Assembly: GCA_033964015.1 (NCBI GenBank)
Contig: CM066921.1
Span: 25,029,355-25,093,354, forward strand
Length of the DNA: 64,000 bases
From: Scolanthus callimorphus
Taxonomy: Eukaryota > Cnidaria > Anthozoa > Actiniaria > Edwardsiidae
Direction: 5' to 3'
The translations under genes were made by a program, and so were the position numbers. Positions 45,201-56,859 of this stretch are shown piece after piece. The notes beneath the pieces were generated by a model, which was not told the DNA's origin, did not search any database, and worked only from the letters and a program-made list of their open reading frames with translations. The number at the start of each line of letters is the position of its first letter. Within the stretch, counting starts at the first letter, position 1.

Positions 45201-48200
45201 TATATGCGGGTGTTCACTGTATTGAACTTGATTTACTTTATAGACGGTTATATTGAGATTTCTACATACAATTCGTGTTCTAATATAGAATGAAATCAAT
45301 AACAAAGGAGTGTCTGACAGGGCATTAATTTGTTTCTGTATGCTAGGTGTTTCACATTTGCAGACATGCCATGGTATCAACACAAGATTGCAGCTGCCAT
45401 ATTCTCCACACCACCATCTTCCACTTATGAAGAGGTATTGGATTGAGATTATTTTATGTGAAGAACTGAGAACAACCTAGGTGTTTTGAAAAGGACGTCC
45501 CCATGCTACTGATTTCCCATGTACCAGGGCTTCTGGTATTTTGCACGGTAGTGGACCCGCGAAATTTACCAAAACATGCGAAATCCCATGAAATCCTTTA
45601 ACAAATTCATAATGACACAACATATTTGAAACTTATTTCAGCGTTTTGGGTTATTAACTCGCCGTAAAACCAGGTAAACCTGCGAATTTACAAAGGCGAA
45701 TGTAGTAGTAGCAGTAGTTACCACTACCCTTGAGGAACATTTCTCGCGAAAACGTGACAACGTTGTACATTTTTTCCCAATATAAACGTTTCTCAAATCA
45801 AAAGTCTAATTTTTCACGCGATGTTGAACCTAAAAATCCCACGAAATCGGCCGGTTTATTTGCCGCCAATTTATCGTCCTTAAAAATCCCACCAGAATTT
45901 GGGCTTTTTTTCCACGACCTATGATTAAAAGCACGATTAAGAGCACGTTGTGTTTTTCTTGAGCTGTTTCCCTTTCACTGATAATGGGCATTTTAAGAGA
46001 TCCACTTTGGTTATCAGGCAAATGGAACAAATAAATAGCAATAAACCAGCCACAAAACAAAACACAGTGGTCAACGAAGCATGCCAGTTTTCGACAAATG
46101 TAATTATTCACTGCCACTCCCTCTCTTGCACTGCAGTACCTCACAAGACCACTAGATTTGAGCCTAACGTTCGTACCGAATGCATTGCAGATTTTGGCAA
46201 AAAAAAAACTTTGGCGAGCATTGTGGCGTATTATCCGGGCTCTAATGAACGTTTTGGCTCTAATATAGCCCGCTGCTCTGAGGTCACTGCTATGATGGTT
46301 GCGATAAATTCTCTTTTCTGGACTATGTGCTCTCCAAAGTTATAATACTAGTAATGTAGTTGATGTTCTTTGGCGTAAATGTGTTTTTGGGCCCTTCTCA
46401 GCGCTCGTTTATATCGTCAACCGAGAGCCTAAATGCGATCTATTAGCCAATCAGAGCAGGCGAAAAAAAAATGGATCAATGGGCACAAAGGCTCCCGGTT
46501 GATAATGGCCTTTTATGGATCAACTGACCTTTTGAAGTTCTGGAGTTGACTGCTCTGCCTTGTAGTATTGTCTACTAATACATAATTTGTTTACTTTTTA
46601 CAGGCGCTGAGCCATTTTGAGATGGCCGAGTCATGTGAGTATGAGCATTACTTAGACTTATGACCGTCAGGGGGGGATCCAGGAATTTCAGAAAGGGGGC
46701 CGGATAGTGAAAACATGGGATTTTCAATTTTCTCCAGCAAATACAGTAAATGTATGGGAAAATCTCCAGAGAATTACGTACCCGTATATGTCGTATCTGA
46801 GCATTGTGTCTTTTTTATATCTTCATGTGTTTCATATTTTAAATATGCAATAAAGCACCGGCATAGCCAGGATTTGAGAGGGGGGGGGGAGTTCACATCT
46901 GTAAAATGTATGGTGCCCCTTTCCATCCAGCTTCCAAATGTTTTTCTTAAAGTTTACTGTCTTTTTCATCCCCCCCAGCTACCAGCTGTAACGACATTTT
47001 TAAAAAAGAGGGTGCCGTTCCCACTTCCAAACGCACTGCCCCTGTACTGTGTCCGATTCTGGAACTTGACTAGTAGAACCACAGGTGTTTTTCTAGACAA
47101 GTCTGGATGGAATTTTTGGGCCCTTTGCGCTAGTAGTTTGTGAGTAGGAGTTTTTCTACTTTATATTACCGTAGCCAGATTGTACTGCTAATATAACGAC
47201 CAGATGTACTATTTAACAATTATTCCTCGAGTCCGAATGGGCTCTGAGTCAATAGCCCATGAGGCCCAAGGGGTAATGGGCTATTGACTCAGAGGCCATG
47301 AGGGCGAGAGGAATAATTGTTTTAGTCAAATCACACTAGTAGGTCAATTTGTATTGCCCAAAAATTTTTTTGTTCTGGTCATTTGCCATTTCTGGCTTTC
47401 AAATCCAACACTTTTCGCTACTAGTAGGCTATAACTTATAGCCTACTAGTAGCTCAACCAATCAGAACGCAGCATTAATAATAGACCACTAGTGTGATTT
47501 GACTAAAAACTAAGAGTCGCACAACAATAAAACCATTTGATTAATTGACATAAAATACAAACAAATGCACGCATTTTTATCTTGGGAGCCTGTGGTAGGA
47601 CCGGCTTGTTCTCACAGTATAGGTACAAGGTTTCTAGCGTTAAGGTCTCTGTAAACCCGTGAGGGGTGTCTTCGGAAAAAAATTCTCGTCGCGTCGCAAT
47701 TTATGCTATGATAATCAGCTATATATCATTTTAAAGCTAAAATATTGCTCATCTTATGAAGTTGTTTAGTTATTGAAGTTTAATTTATTTCTTGTATTTT
47801 TAAGACCGCGAACTAAAAACTACCTTGTTTACTTGAGACTTTGACGGATTTTAGTCTCGGAGAAATGAACTGCAAAACCGGTTTTTAGTTGTGATCATTT
47901 TCTAACGACACAGACAATTTGAGGTCGATATCTTAAATCCTGCGGGGTCAGGAGCTTCGCGAAGTGAAAAATTTGACCGAAAATTAAAATGCTACAAAAA
48001 GCGTGTAAAGTTAAATAAATTACAGAAAATGAGTGGCGGGCAATACAAAAGAACGGGCAATGGAAGCCTAGGAAAGCAGTTGAAGCGTCATTTGAGGTTT
48101 TAGAAATATACTTTAGGACTGTATCAAATATGAATTTCGGGAAAAAAGTCATTTTATGAATTTTTTACATTTTTACCTTTCACGAGACCTTAAAGTGTCA

Positions 48201-48616
48201 ATGAAGTTTCTGTCTTGTTTTTTCCTAGTGGAGTCGGATTTCTTCACCAAAAACCACCTTATGCTCGGAAAGACGTACACGCGAATGAAGAACAAGGAGA
48301 AAGCCAAATACTGGCTCAGTAAAGCCGCTAATTGCACGTGCAAAACCGTGGATGATGAGCAGGTACTAATCAACAGACAGTCTGGGGATTCAAATAGAAA
48401 TTCTCCTTACTAAAGCCAATAAAACTAAAACGAATAGCTTCCTAAGCATAGCTGAGCGAAATATTTGTCTCGGGTTTCCTGTGTCGCCAACACGCGCACG
48501 CCAAAAATTGGCGGGAAAGTAGTCGAGAAAACATTCAAGCTATCAGAAACATATTTTATTTGCTTTCTTGTTTTCAGGCCAAAAAAGAAGCTGAAGATCT
48601 CCTAAAAAGCCTTTGA
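39255..48616 (+). CDS. RMDN1: Regulator of microtubule dynamics 1-like protein, 8 exons
   Basis: Exons: 39255-39380, 39960-40274, 40813-40902, 43352-43407, 45347-45434, 46604-46634, 48229-48362, 48578-48616; 879 nt, 292 aa, all phases agree and all borders are GT-AG. The match to RMDN1/FAM82B is clear: 'ELYSLLIQYKDSNNADTQWRLARAARN', 'YEALEYAKKALELN', 'WYAITLSNVGDYEGTKAKI', 'RAIDLNPTDPTSRHLLGLW', 'FADMPWYQHKIAAAIF', 'TPPSSTYEEALSHFE', 'LGKTYTRMKNKEKAKYW'. The C-terminal two thirds form TPR-like helical repeats. Family members bind microtubules or act at mitochondria. Exon 1 (42 aa) is Arg-rich and nearly acid-free, a mitochondrial presequence type. The exon 1 donor AAG|GTACTG was chosen because the nearby GTAAGG would break the frame. 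An ATTAAA at 48769-48774 is a possible polyadenylation signal. Confidence 0.9.
40516..40705. mobile_element. MITE in RMDN1 intron 2
   Basis: 'attatccatgagtgattcca' near 40518 pairs with 'ggataattcctggaatcaca' near 40676-40697. Related to the element at 53291-53488. Confidence 0.6.
40915..42020. mobile_element. Composite foldback in RMDN1 intron 3
   Basis: Outer parts 'aggcggcggacc' / 'ccaccgcccct' with 'gcaccc..actttttgaac' units frame a nested element at 41183-41914. Similar 'aaaagtgggggtgc' pieces occur at 57978-58010 and 59790-59850. Confidence 0.5.
41183..41914. mobile_element. 732 bp hAT-like element, CAGGGCATCTGGGG ends
   Basis: 'cagggcatctggggaagtgc' at 41183 and its inverse ending at 41914. 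TAAAAT abuts both sides, compatible with a worn 8 bp duplication. Inner arms are 'aaaagtgcgg' tandem units. No transposase frame. Confidence 0.75.
42060..42300. repeat. Dispersed repeat, copy 1
   Basis: 'tcttcagcttttcctga', 'caacctctaa' and 'catgctctatg' match 49145-49340 in the same order and orientation. Confidence 0.6.
43010..43280. repeat. Foldback in RMDN1 intron 3
   Basis: 'catgaggccggtacagaacc' type sequence with 'ctggtacagttctggtacag' near 43050-43100 is mirrored by 'ggtaccgtaccagaattgta' near 43210-43260. No coding content. Confidence 0.5.
43875..44866. mobile_element. ~1 kb foldback element in RMDN1 intron 4
   Basis: 'caataaagtttgtcacc' at the left is mirrored by 'ggtgacaaactttattg' at the right. 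The stem continues through 'ccaagccttgtg' and inward through 'caagtaacacattgttttaa' and its inverse near 44550-44575. Confidence 0.8.
44868..45175. repeat. Dispersed repeat related to 19590-20040
   Basis: 'agagaataatacatgggcac', 'gattggctgatattttcaca' and 'gtggcagaaatccctgta' occur in the same order as at 19590-20040, here without the nested MITE. Confidence 0.65.
45436..46603. other. RMDN1 intron 5, no gene
   Basis: No gene or clear element. The 131-codon frame at 45950-46345 has no recognisable domain. 46440-46510 ('ggcacaaaggctcccggttg') resembles 23195-23280. Confidence 0.4.
47193..47510. mobile_element. MITE pair in RMDN1 intron 6
   Basis: 'ctgagtcaatagccca' / 'tgggctattgactcag' near 47245-47295 and 'ttttagtcaaatcacactag' / 'ctagtgtgatttgactaaaa' (47320-47505) form two adjoining hairpins. 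Confidence 0.65.
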
Positions 48617-49144
48617 CGTCGCGTCGGTGACCAAACCCTTCAGCACGCATTTAAAATTATATTTATATTTATCTTCGAAATACCATTATATTTGACCAAG
48701 AGAAAATGATCATTTTCTCTTTATTTGACTTTGTTATTTTATCAATGCTTCTTGTTATAAAACGAGGAATTAAAACACCACCAACTTACTTTGAAACTGT
48801 TCTCGTGTTTAGTTCTTCAAAGGGTCACCGTACCACGGGGCCTCCCATTAATAGCACATTCCCTCAAATGACGGCTCGACGAGTTTTGCATTATTTGGGG
48901 GGTAGTTGTTCTTACAGCTGCAAATTGCCATTTGGAGTCTATGAGATCAGGGACGTGATGAGATTAAGGACGTTTTCGTGGATTTGGGAGATGATCAGGG
49001 TCCGGTTGCTCGAAAGTGGTTTATCACTAATCCAGGATTAATTACCATGGTGACTTGATGGTTTTGTTCAGAACTAAACCTGGTTTAAATTTAACCCATC
49101 TTTGAACAACCCGCGCCAGATCTCAACTCAGGTTAGCAATAGAC

Positions 49145-49340
49145 AGATCCCACTTTCGTCTGATTAATCACCAAACAATGGCCACTGTTGTTCCCGTGGA
49201 ATTCAAAATGTCCGAGCAACAAATTTGAATTCTTCAGCTTTTCCTGACCCATATACTATGGGCAACCTCTAATGCCTTACTGCAATCGGTTTATTCCCAT
49301 GCTCTATGCCAAAAAAGTAACATTTTGGCTTGTCCGTCGT
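49145..49340. repeat. Dispersed repeat, copy 2
   Basis: Same family and orientation as 42060-42300. Downstream, 49400-49460 and 49700-49765 hold two copies of 'cctgaagccctgaaaggggg'. Confidence 0.6.
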
Positions 49341-49929
49341 AGCAACAGTAAGGGACCGGTCATTATTTATCGCCTGGGGGATTTTTTTGGGGGATCACTT
49401 CATTTTGGGGAGATCGAAATGGGGATCTCTCAAAACCTGAAGCCCTGAAAGGGGGGACCACAAGAAATTTGTAAGTAGCTATTCCAGCAACTTCTCTATC
49501 ATTTGCATTTTTTTACTTCACTTCCCTCAAAACATAATATAAATTTCGCATAAAGAATACCATCTAATATAGTCTTTGGGAACTTGCGCAACGAAGACGC
49601 TACCTTCGCACCATTCACAAGAACAAGTGTATCTTGGCGAGGAAAAACAAACTCTATCAAAAATGCCCTGCAAAAATGCCAAAAATGCCCCCAAAAATCA
49701 CTTTATTTTGGGGAGAGCGAAAGGGGGGATCTCTCAAAACCTGAAGCCCTGAAAGGGGGGACCACAACAAATTTTCTAAGTAGTTGTTCCAGCAACATTT
49801 TTCTACTTCACTTCACTCAATACATAACATAAATTTCGCATAAAGAATACAATATACAATACAATATATTTTTATTCACATTTCACTTTTTCACATTTTT
49901 AATGGAAGGTCAATTTTCAGTATAGCAAG

Positions 49930-50165
49930 AGATTTAATTGAGTAACTTATATAGGATTATTCAAAGCTTCAGGAGGCTAGATTCCGCTAAGAAAATAGCA
50001 CGAATAAAGGGATATCGCACGAGTCGAGCAGCGACGAGGGCGATATATCGCCTTTTGAGTGCTATTTTCGGCGGAATCTACCGACTGAACGCTTTGAATA
50101 TACTTGAATCCTATGATATCTCGTCCTCAATTTACACAAAAAAGAGATATCATAGGATTCTATAT
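49930..50165. mobile_element. MITE, ~235 bp
   Basis: 'gattccgctaagaaaatagc' near 49980 pairs with 'gctattttcggcggaatc' near 50075. Central 'cgatatatcg' palindrome. Outer 'tataggatt' / 'aatcctat' sequences. Confidence 0.6.
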
Positions 50166-50449
50166 TAAAGACAACTGAAAATAAATGAGTAATTGAAAGA
50201 AATCCCCCCCGCAACGAAGACACTTCCTTCGTACCGTTCACAAGAACAAGTGTATCTTGGCGAGGAAAAACAAACTCTACCAAAAATGCCCTGCAGTGAT
50301 AGGCCTGGCGGTCAGTCACTATGTTCGAAAGAAGAGTAAGCGTGAGTTCGACGTTTCCTGCATAGAAATTCGTCATTTGGGCCGCGCTTCACGCAAATGA
50401 ATAATAATAATTCCGTAATTTCGGCGCGGCGCATGAATAATAAAGCCTA

Positions 50450-50705
50450 CATGATTTGTTTACTATACATCAAAAAATGGAATGTTCATCTACACTTCCT
50501 CTGAGGCTTTGATGAAATGCGTTTATCATGAAATTGCGCAACGAAAGAAAATGCGATCCTCTATCTGTAAATGCTCTTCTACTGGGTCAAATAGAGGACG
50601 GGGGCATCACGAAAACGTTTAACTGCTCTGAGGGGGGATCACGTTAATCATTGACATTGTACTTATAGAGGGAGGTCACTGCATTTTGACCTTGTATTAC
50701 CCAAA
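50450..50705. repeat. Repeat related to the core of the 938 bp element
   Basis: 'gcgatcctctatctgtaaat', 'ggggggatcac' and 'cactgcattttgacc' match 23375-23560 in reverse complement, in matching order. Confidence 0.6.
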
Positions 50706-50869
50706 TTCTTCTCCCCCCCCCCCCTAAAAAGATGGAAGAGAGGGTTTTTTTACCCCTAAATTCCCTTGTTTTGTGAAATAACTCAACAAAAACTATAGTA
50801 TTTGTATCAAATGCGGGATATTTCACTAAATGCGGGAGAGTGGGAGATAAGGCTAGTAAAATGCGTCAC

Positions 50870-51300
50870 AGTCTCCGGCGTTGGCCATCTCTCTGTTTGC
50901 ATCAGGCGCATATTTTTCTATTGTATGCAAGCCACGAAACAAATGAAGTGAACAATAATGTACTGCTCTTTGGTATTTGCTCATAATACGTGTGTAGTCC
51001 TGATCGAACGGACCAATCGGAACGCGTCCGTATAGTGACGATATACAATAACGTGTTTTGATAACGTCTTCTGAAAAATATGCTTGGAAAAAATTGCATG
51101 TAACCATCATGTTTTTTTGCTCGTGCTTATGTTGCGTCTAGTGAGCGCATATTTTTCCTTTGAAGACAAGCCAAACAATGAAGTTAAAAATATTTTATGA
51201 CTTTTTCATAATTGTCTGTCATTAACTGGAACCCCTAATCGAATGGACCAATCAGAGAGCTTGAAAACATTGCATGGTACGTATAGACAACCACTGTTCA
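50870..51300. repeat. Two diverged tandem copies upstream of a CBM exon
   Basis: Blocks at 50880-51060 and 51125-51290 share 'gcgcatatttttc', 'caagcca.acaa' and 'cgaa.ggaccaatc'. The second copy ends about 40 bp before the start codon at 51329. Confidence 0.5.
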
Positions 51301-51328
51301 CAGTCCGAAAGGACCTCCGTCGGGCGTC

Positions 51329-51533
51329 ATGGCTAAAATGGATAACGTGATCGCAAATGGCAATTTTCAGGAAGTAAATGGCACCAATCCTACATTTTGG
51401 CAAGGGTTCAACAACTCAGATGTAGTGATTTGTGAGCAGGAGAAGTTTGAAGGGAAGAAATGTTGCATAGCAAATAACAGGTCGAAAAACACGAGTGGCC
51501 CAGCACAAGACTTGCTACACCGCGTCCATCCAG
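51329..51533 (+). CDS. First exon of a CBM4/9-module protein (partial gene)
   Basis: Begins ATG with 'MAKMDNVIANGNFQEVNG' and runs to 'GPAQDLLHRVHPG', then GTAATT; the exon ends in phase 1. 'NGNFxE..', 'FWQGF' and 'GPAQDLL..VxPG' are the first half of a CBM_4_9 module, a beta-sandwich that binds polysaccharide, often found before GH10 xylanase domains. In the paralogous exon at 59198-59398 the module continues in the next exon with 'RKYHFSAYVKLDP'. No such partner was found between 51534 and 59190. Either this exon splices to 60157-60462 (the phase fits) or its own second half has been lost. There is no signal peptide. Confidence 0.7.
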
Positions 51534-52456
51534 GTAATTCGTAAATAATGTGGTTTATAGTCAGCACCGTAGTTTCTCGCTGTGAATTTTTAAATGTGGT
51601 TTGGTTTGCTTTCCTGTTAGCCATTCAAACTATCTTAAAGGGACAGATCGTTTACTAGGCGCACGGGGGAGGTATTTTTTTTTGTACGCACACCAAGGCC
51701 GTAGCTAGACATTTTTGCCTAGGGAGGCAAGCCTTGGTCATCCTTTGTTTTGCTGGGGGTGCAAACAGATTTTGATATTTTTGTGGCTTAAACTAAATAC
51801 CTCAGAATAACATTGTACAAGCTATCTTCGTCGCCACGCTGTGCCAAATATACGCCGATCTCGAGCCGATTCTCTAGCTGGTAGAGACTATTTTAGTCAG
51901 TAGAATAAATCTCGCATTCCAGAAAATTGATGTATTAATTTGCTATTCTATTTTTCCCAAATAAAATATATACATAAACCGCTGGGTCCGAACATTTGGG
52001 AAAGAATAAGCAAATCTGTTAAGGGTGTTCGGAAGTTTGGTTGCAAAGCTACAATGCGGGACAAAATTGTTGTCGCGTATGTATAACGTTTTCGTTTATT
52101 TAATAGGGTTAGAAAATTATGAATCTTTCGAATCCACGCCAAGGCAGGATTCATTAATCCGGATTTTACAGATTCATAGGGGGAAGCAGTGAAAGCGATA
52201 CGCTTTGGCAGCGGTACTTATTTGCAGGCGTACTGCCATTGGCCGATTGTCAGACAGCCAGAGGATGTCGAGTTTTTTTTGATCCAATCCAATCCTATCC
52301 GCCATCCGATCCGATCCGATCCGCGTTTTTTACGTTCAGGTCGGGTCATGTTTCTGTGTCATGTCACCAATTTCGCAGATGGCCATGTCGTAACCTCTGC
52401 ATTGCCACACAACCCTCGGAAAAACAGTCAGTCAGATACGCGGACAACGAGTTAAA

Positions 52457-53158
52457 ATGAAAATTATCGGTGCTGGGCTTTCCAAGACCGGGACAAAATC
52501 GTTGGCTGCAGCCCTGAGGTACCTCGGCTACCGAGTGTACGACCTAGATGAGAACTGGTTCTATCACAGCGAAGCTTATGCCAATGCCTTTGAAGGGAAT
52601 TTGCCTGATTTTGTAGAGATGTACAAAGACGTAGACGCTGTAACCAGATATGCCACCGAATTTGTTCTTTGATGAAATCTTCAAAGCTTTCCCTGACGCT
52701 AAAGTTATTCTCTCCGTTCGAGCTGACGGAGAAACGTGGCAGAAAAGCATGGATAAAACAAACAATATTATAATTCCTCTTATTTATCATTGGACAATGG
52801 TAATTCCTAGATGGCTTACCCCAACTGGCCGTAAATGGAACAGACTTAATAAATATCTTGCTCCTAAAGCTGAGGCACTCAACTATACCGACCATAATGA
52901 GAAAGTTATAGCCACTATCCCTCCTCGTCAACTACTGGTGTTTGATGTTAAACAGGGCTGGAAGCCACTCTGTGATTTCCTTGGGAAAGATGTCCCGGAT
53001 ATACTTTCCCTCGGCTAAATGTGAACTGTGACATGATTCCTGACATTGTGAGAAAAGCTAAAGTTGTTCGCCAGATGAGAAAAGAGTTAATGGTAATGAT
53101 GACTGTCCTTGTGTTGGCAGTAGCACTAATGTTAACAGTGATATTTAGAAATAACTAG
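52457..53158 (+). pseudogene. Sulfotransferase-like (Sulfotransfer_4) retrocopy, two frameshifts
   Basis: Intronless. It starts MKIIGAGLSKTGTKSLAAAL, a P-loop-like PAPS-binding start typical of the Sulfotransfer_4 family, and continues to 'DVDAVT'. One extra base at about 52646 shifts the frame, after which 'MPPNLFFDEIFKAFPDAKVI', 'LSVRADGETWQKSM' and 'LLVFDVKQGWKPLCDFLGK' follow. A missing base at about 53003 then shifts it again, and the C-terminus reads 'CDMIPDIVRKAKVVRQMRKE' and a hydrophobic anchor before TAG at 53156-53158. The family transfers sulfate from PAPS; substrates are unknown. Absence of introns and the two indels suggest a decayed retrocopy, but paired assembly errors would look the same. 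Confidence 0.78.
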
Positions 53159-53290
53159 ACGCAGAAACTGCGTGACCTCGGGCTTCTCTGGCGTAAAAGT
53201 TCTTTTAATAATGAGTTTGTGCCCGGGTTAACTTAGATGATCAGATTTGTTTAAAAAAATTAAATATATTTTTGCACCTTCTTGTCAAAT

Positions 53291-53488
53291 TGTGTGGTTG
53301 CAGAAAATATCCATACCCCCACCACGGAAGGGTATTGAAAAGTGACCCCCCCCCCCCCCACCCCTCTGGAATTTCCAAGGAAAAATACAGTATTTGTATG
53401 GAAATGATCAGGTAATTGACCCCCCTACCCCTCCGGAATTTCCAATGCCCTGTAGGAGGGGTATGGATAATTTCTGGAACCACACATT
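53291..53488. mobile_element. MITE, ~198 bp
   Basis: 'tgtgtggttgcagaaaatat' with 'ccatacccc' at the left and 'ggggtatggataatttctgg' with 'aaccacaca' at the right. The inner C-rich tracts repeat 'cctctggaatttcca'. Confidence 0.7.
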
Positions 53489-53499
53489 GCATTGAAGCA

Positions 53500-55320
53500 A
53501 TAAGCATAGAAGAATCACTGGTGTCATCAGAACAAAAACAGTATCTCTTATTTACCCTTTCAGGATTTATGAGAAAACAAAACTTTCATTTTTGTTTGTT
53601 CGGTTTTAATTGATGGCTTGGTAAAAACTAACAAAGGAAAGGCATAATCTATATGTGTAATAGTAGCAGGAAGGTCTGATGAAGAATACCGGAAAAGAGC
53701 CTTTATATTGTCATTTTTGCTGTTGCCTATTATTGTCCCATCATTGTAATCTAATGTGATCTCCAGGTCTCTAGTAGGCTATAAAAAATATATTTGCTCT
53801 CTTGCAACCCCCTATCTTATCTGGTTTATCTTTGAAGCAACATCAATATTCCAAAGGTTTACTTCAGAACATATTAATTCACCAGTAGTACTACTATAGA
53901 AGTATGAATGCAATTCCCTTAGATAGCTATATTGGCGAGAATGGTTAACAGTAATGCACCAATCAATTCCAGCAGTGACCATGCTCCCCATGCCAAACCA
54001 TCGGACCTTTGCATTTTTTTTGAAAAAAATCTGCAAAATTCCCCACGGTGGGGACGATGTAGGGGTGCAATTTCCCCAGGGTGGGGCAAAAAAGTGGTGT
54101 AAAGTGCCTGGCCCTGGGGCACATTCACGAATGTGAAATAAAGAAAATAGAGTGGCAATGTATATATTCTATTGTTACAAATAACTTGAAGCGTGGTTTC
54201 TCAACAATCGCAATATATTTACATGGGCAAGAACAACAACGTGTCTACCTTATATGCATATCTGAGCCTTTAAATTGTGCAAAAGCTAGAGAGAGAACAT
54301 TTAGGAATCGCATAGCTGGGTTTTCTGTGCACGCACAATCTATTTTCGGTGGTTATCATTGGAAAATTAAGACACAGACCGAATATAGACAGCAATCTCT
54401 GCTATCACCACTGCAATGAGAACTGGGGCTGATTGAGATATCTCAACTTAAAGTTGGTCAATGAAATTGCAACAAACCAGTTCCTATCGCCTTGCCAAAC
54501 ACAAATTGTTTAAAAAAATTGGATTCAAATCTGAATTCATGGTACATTCGAATACCTCAGCTCAGCTACTCCGCTGCAAGCCCAATTTATTTCCCGTGAT
54601 AAGCATCCATAGCATCATTTTGCTATGAACCTGACTTTACAAAAACTTTTTGGAAATTTACAAATAAAATAAAAATTACAGATAAAACTGAAATAAGAAG
54701 TAAGATGAAGATGGAAAAAATATAAGGCTCTGGTGAGTTGTCCAGATATTAATCTCCAATCCCAACCTAAGAATTTTCATTTGTACCATTGATCCATGCC
54801 TGCCAACCTCAGAGTAGTCAAAACCGAGAGATTGTATTATTTAACAATTAGTCGCAACATGAATATCGTCAGATGGTCCCCGAAATGGACTCGAGATGAC
54901 TATCCAACGATATTCACTGAGGCGACTTATCTTTTTAGTATATTACACATGTGATTATTCTAAATATTTTTGAATTCCATTTTCGAATCCAAAAACATCG
55001 ATAAAACTGCCAATGTTGGCAGGTCACTATTGAAATTTAGTGTGAGATTCTAAGCCAATCAGCTAGAACGCTCCATTTACCAGAACGCTCCATTTCGATA
55101 GTCACCTGATATACTGTAAATGTATAAGTTATTTTCATTTTTTTTACTGGGAGGCAAGGTTCAAACTGTGAGTCTTCCAAGTAAACCGGGAGAGTTGGCA
55201 GGTATGTTGATCTGTCCCATCATCTACAGGGCCTCTTATGCTGTAAAGGTGTAAGCCAGAGTGTCAATCTCCACTGCATCTCTCACACCTGGGTTTGCTT
55301 GCTGAGTGTACCTCTCCAAC
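53500..55320. other. Gene-free stretch
   Basis: No gene recognised. 53950-54120 contains a copy of the 'caattccagc.gtgaccat' repeat that also forms the ends of 56031-56850. Small inverted pairs around 54840-54950 and 55070-55090 ('agaacgctccattt' twice) suggest worn MITEs. Confidence 0.4.
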
Positions 55321-55324
55321 CTGA

Positions 55325-55580
55325 GCAGGTCTAGGGAGCACAGTTGATGTAGTGGCTAAGCACTTGCCTCTTACTTCCGCCACCGGGTTCAATTCCCTGT
55401 TGGGACACAGAGACATTTTCTCTGTTTCTTAACCGTGGATTGAGTTTGGTCAGTTTGTTGTCTTGTTAGAAGCTTGTGTTCCCTTAGATTTAAATCTTGG
55501 TGATGTGAAAAGCTTTTTTTTGGCTTACTGCATGCTGAATAGTCAAGGTAGTATTTTGTGTCTGAAACCAGGAAAAAAAA
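55325..55580 (+). mobile_element. tRNA-derived SINE
   Basis: A-box-like 'tgtagtggctaagcac' (from 55349) and B-box-like 'gggttcaattccc' (from 55384) at tRNA spacing, followed by 'gacattttctctgtttctt' and a body ending near an A-rich stretch at 55573-55581. The stems do not form a normal tRNA. Confidence 0.65.
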
Positions 55581-56030
55581 AGAACATTACAAGAAACAAA
55601 TAAATAGGCCATGGAGTAAAAGACAATCATAAAGGCATTGGAGTTGAAAAGGCTCCTTTGCTCCCACCCAGATAATATAATTTTAATTCAAATTAGGGGC
55701 ATGTACTTTTAGCAAGCTATAAAAATGTAAGTTTTTGATTGAGTTTTTTTGGCCCTCAGCAACAAGCCAGACAGTCATCAGAAGTCCAAAAAATATTCAT
55801 TCATTTTCATTCATTCATTTTATTGGGATATTTCAAGTATAAAATAAATAATCGGACTGACCCGCAGATAGTACAAACTAATCGAGGCGGGCCAGTCTTA
55901 ATTTCTCAGAGTAATTAAATTACATGTGACTATTAAGAGGTTTATATTTCATATAGCTTTAAGACTTAAATTTAAAAAAACAAGGTAAAGGAATTAAGTG
56001 AGGAAAAAGAAGAAGAAACGAGAAAGTGAG

Positions 56031-56850
56031 CATAATGTATCAGTCAATTCCAGCGGTGACCATCCCCCCCCCGGACACCGTGGGGCATTTGCACACCAGT
56101 GCCTTCCCTGGGGTGGGGAATTTGAAAATTTTGCTGGCCCCGGGGTCGGGAATTGTTTTTCCCCGGGGGAGGGGGGTGGGGAATTTTGTTTTTCTCATCT
56201 CAAGCGTGTCGGGTTTTGTGAACTACAACCCAGTTACAGAAAATAACGCCACATAAAATATAATGCAGAGCATGGCCCGCCGTATACACCACGTTTGGAG
56301 ACTGACACATTTGCACATTTCACAATTAACGTCTTCTATAGAGAAGAAACAGATTTCGCAATTTCGTCTCAGTGGAAAAACATAAAAATGAATTGACACT
56401 ATAAACAGTTCCAATTTCGCAAAAAGTCAAGTAACATAACTGCGAAATAGTTGCTCTGCAAATAGAATAAAGGTAATGATGCAGCTAAATGGCTACAACC
56501 GCGAATGGCCTAGGAATGTCACTTCTTTATTTATATTTTGTCTCACTTTCAGTGAAATGAGAACTCGTTCATAGACAAGAAAACTAAAGTACATTTAAAA
56601 ACGAATTGTGAATGCTCGGACAGTATAAATGAATTGAAGTTGAGTTGAAGAGTTACAGTCTTTTTCTCGTCCCGGGGGTGGGGCATTTTTCCGCTTTTTT
56701 TTGTTCCCCGCCGTGGGGTATTCTGCATTTTTGCTAGCCCGGGGGCGGGGAATTTTCAGTTTTATTTTTAGAAATGACCAAATGCCCGGGGGGGGGGGGG
56801 GGGGGGGGGGGGGCATGGTCACCGCTGGAATTGACTGATACATAATCTAT
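56031..56850. mobile_element. ~820 bp foldback/MITE with poly-G/C ends
   Basis: 'atgtatcagtcaattccagc' with 'ggtgaccat' and poly-C at the left is mirrored by poly-G, 'atggtcacc' and 'gctggaattgactgatacat' at the right. 'ggggaattttg' units lie inside both arms. A lone related end is at 53955-53990. Confidence 0.8.
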
Positions 56851-56859
56851 GTCTTCTTT

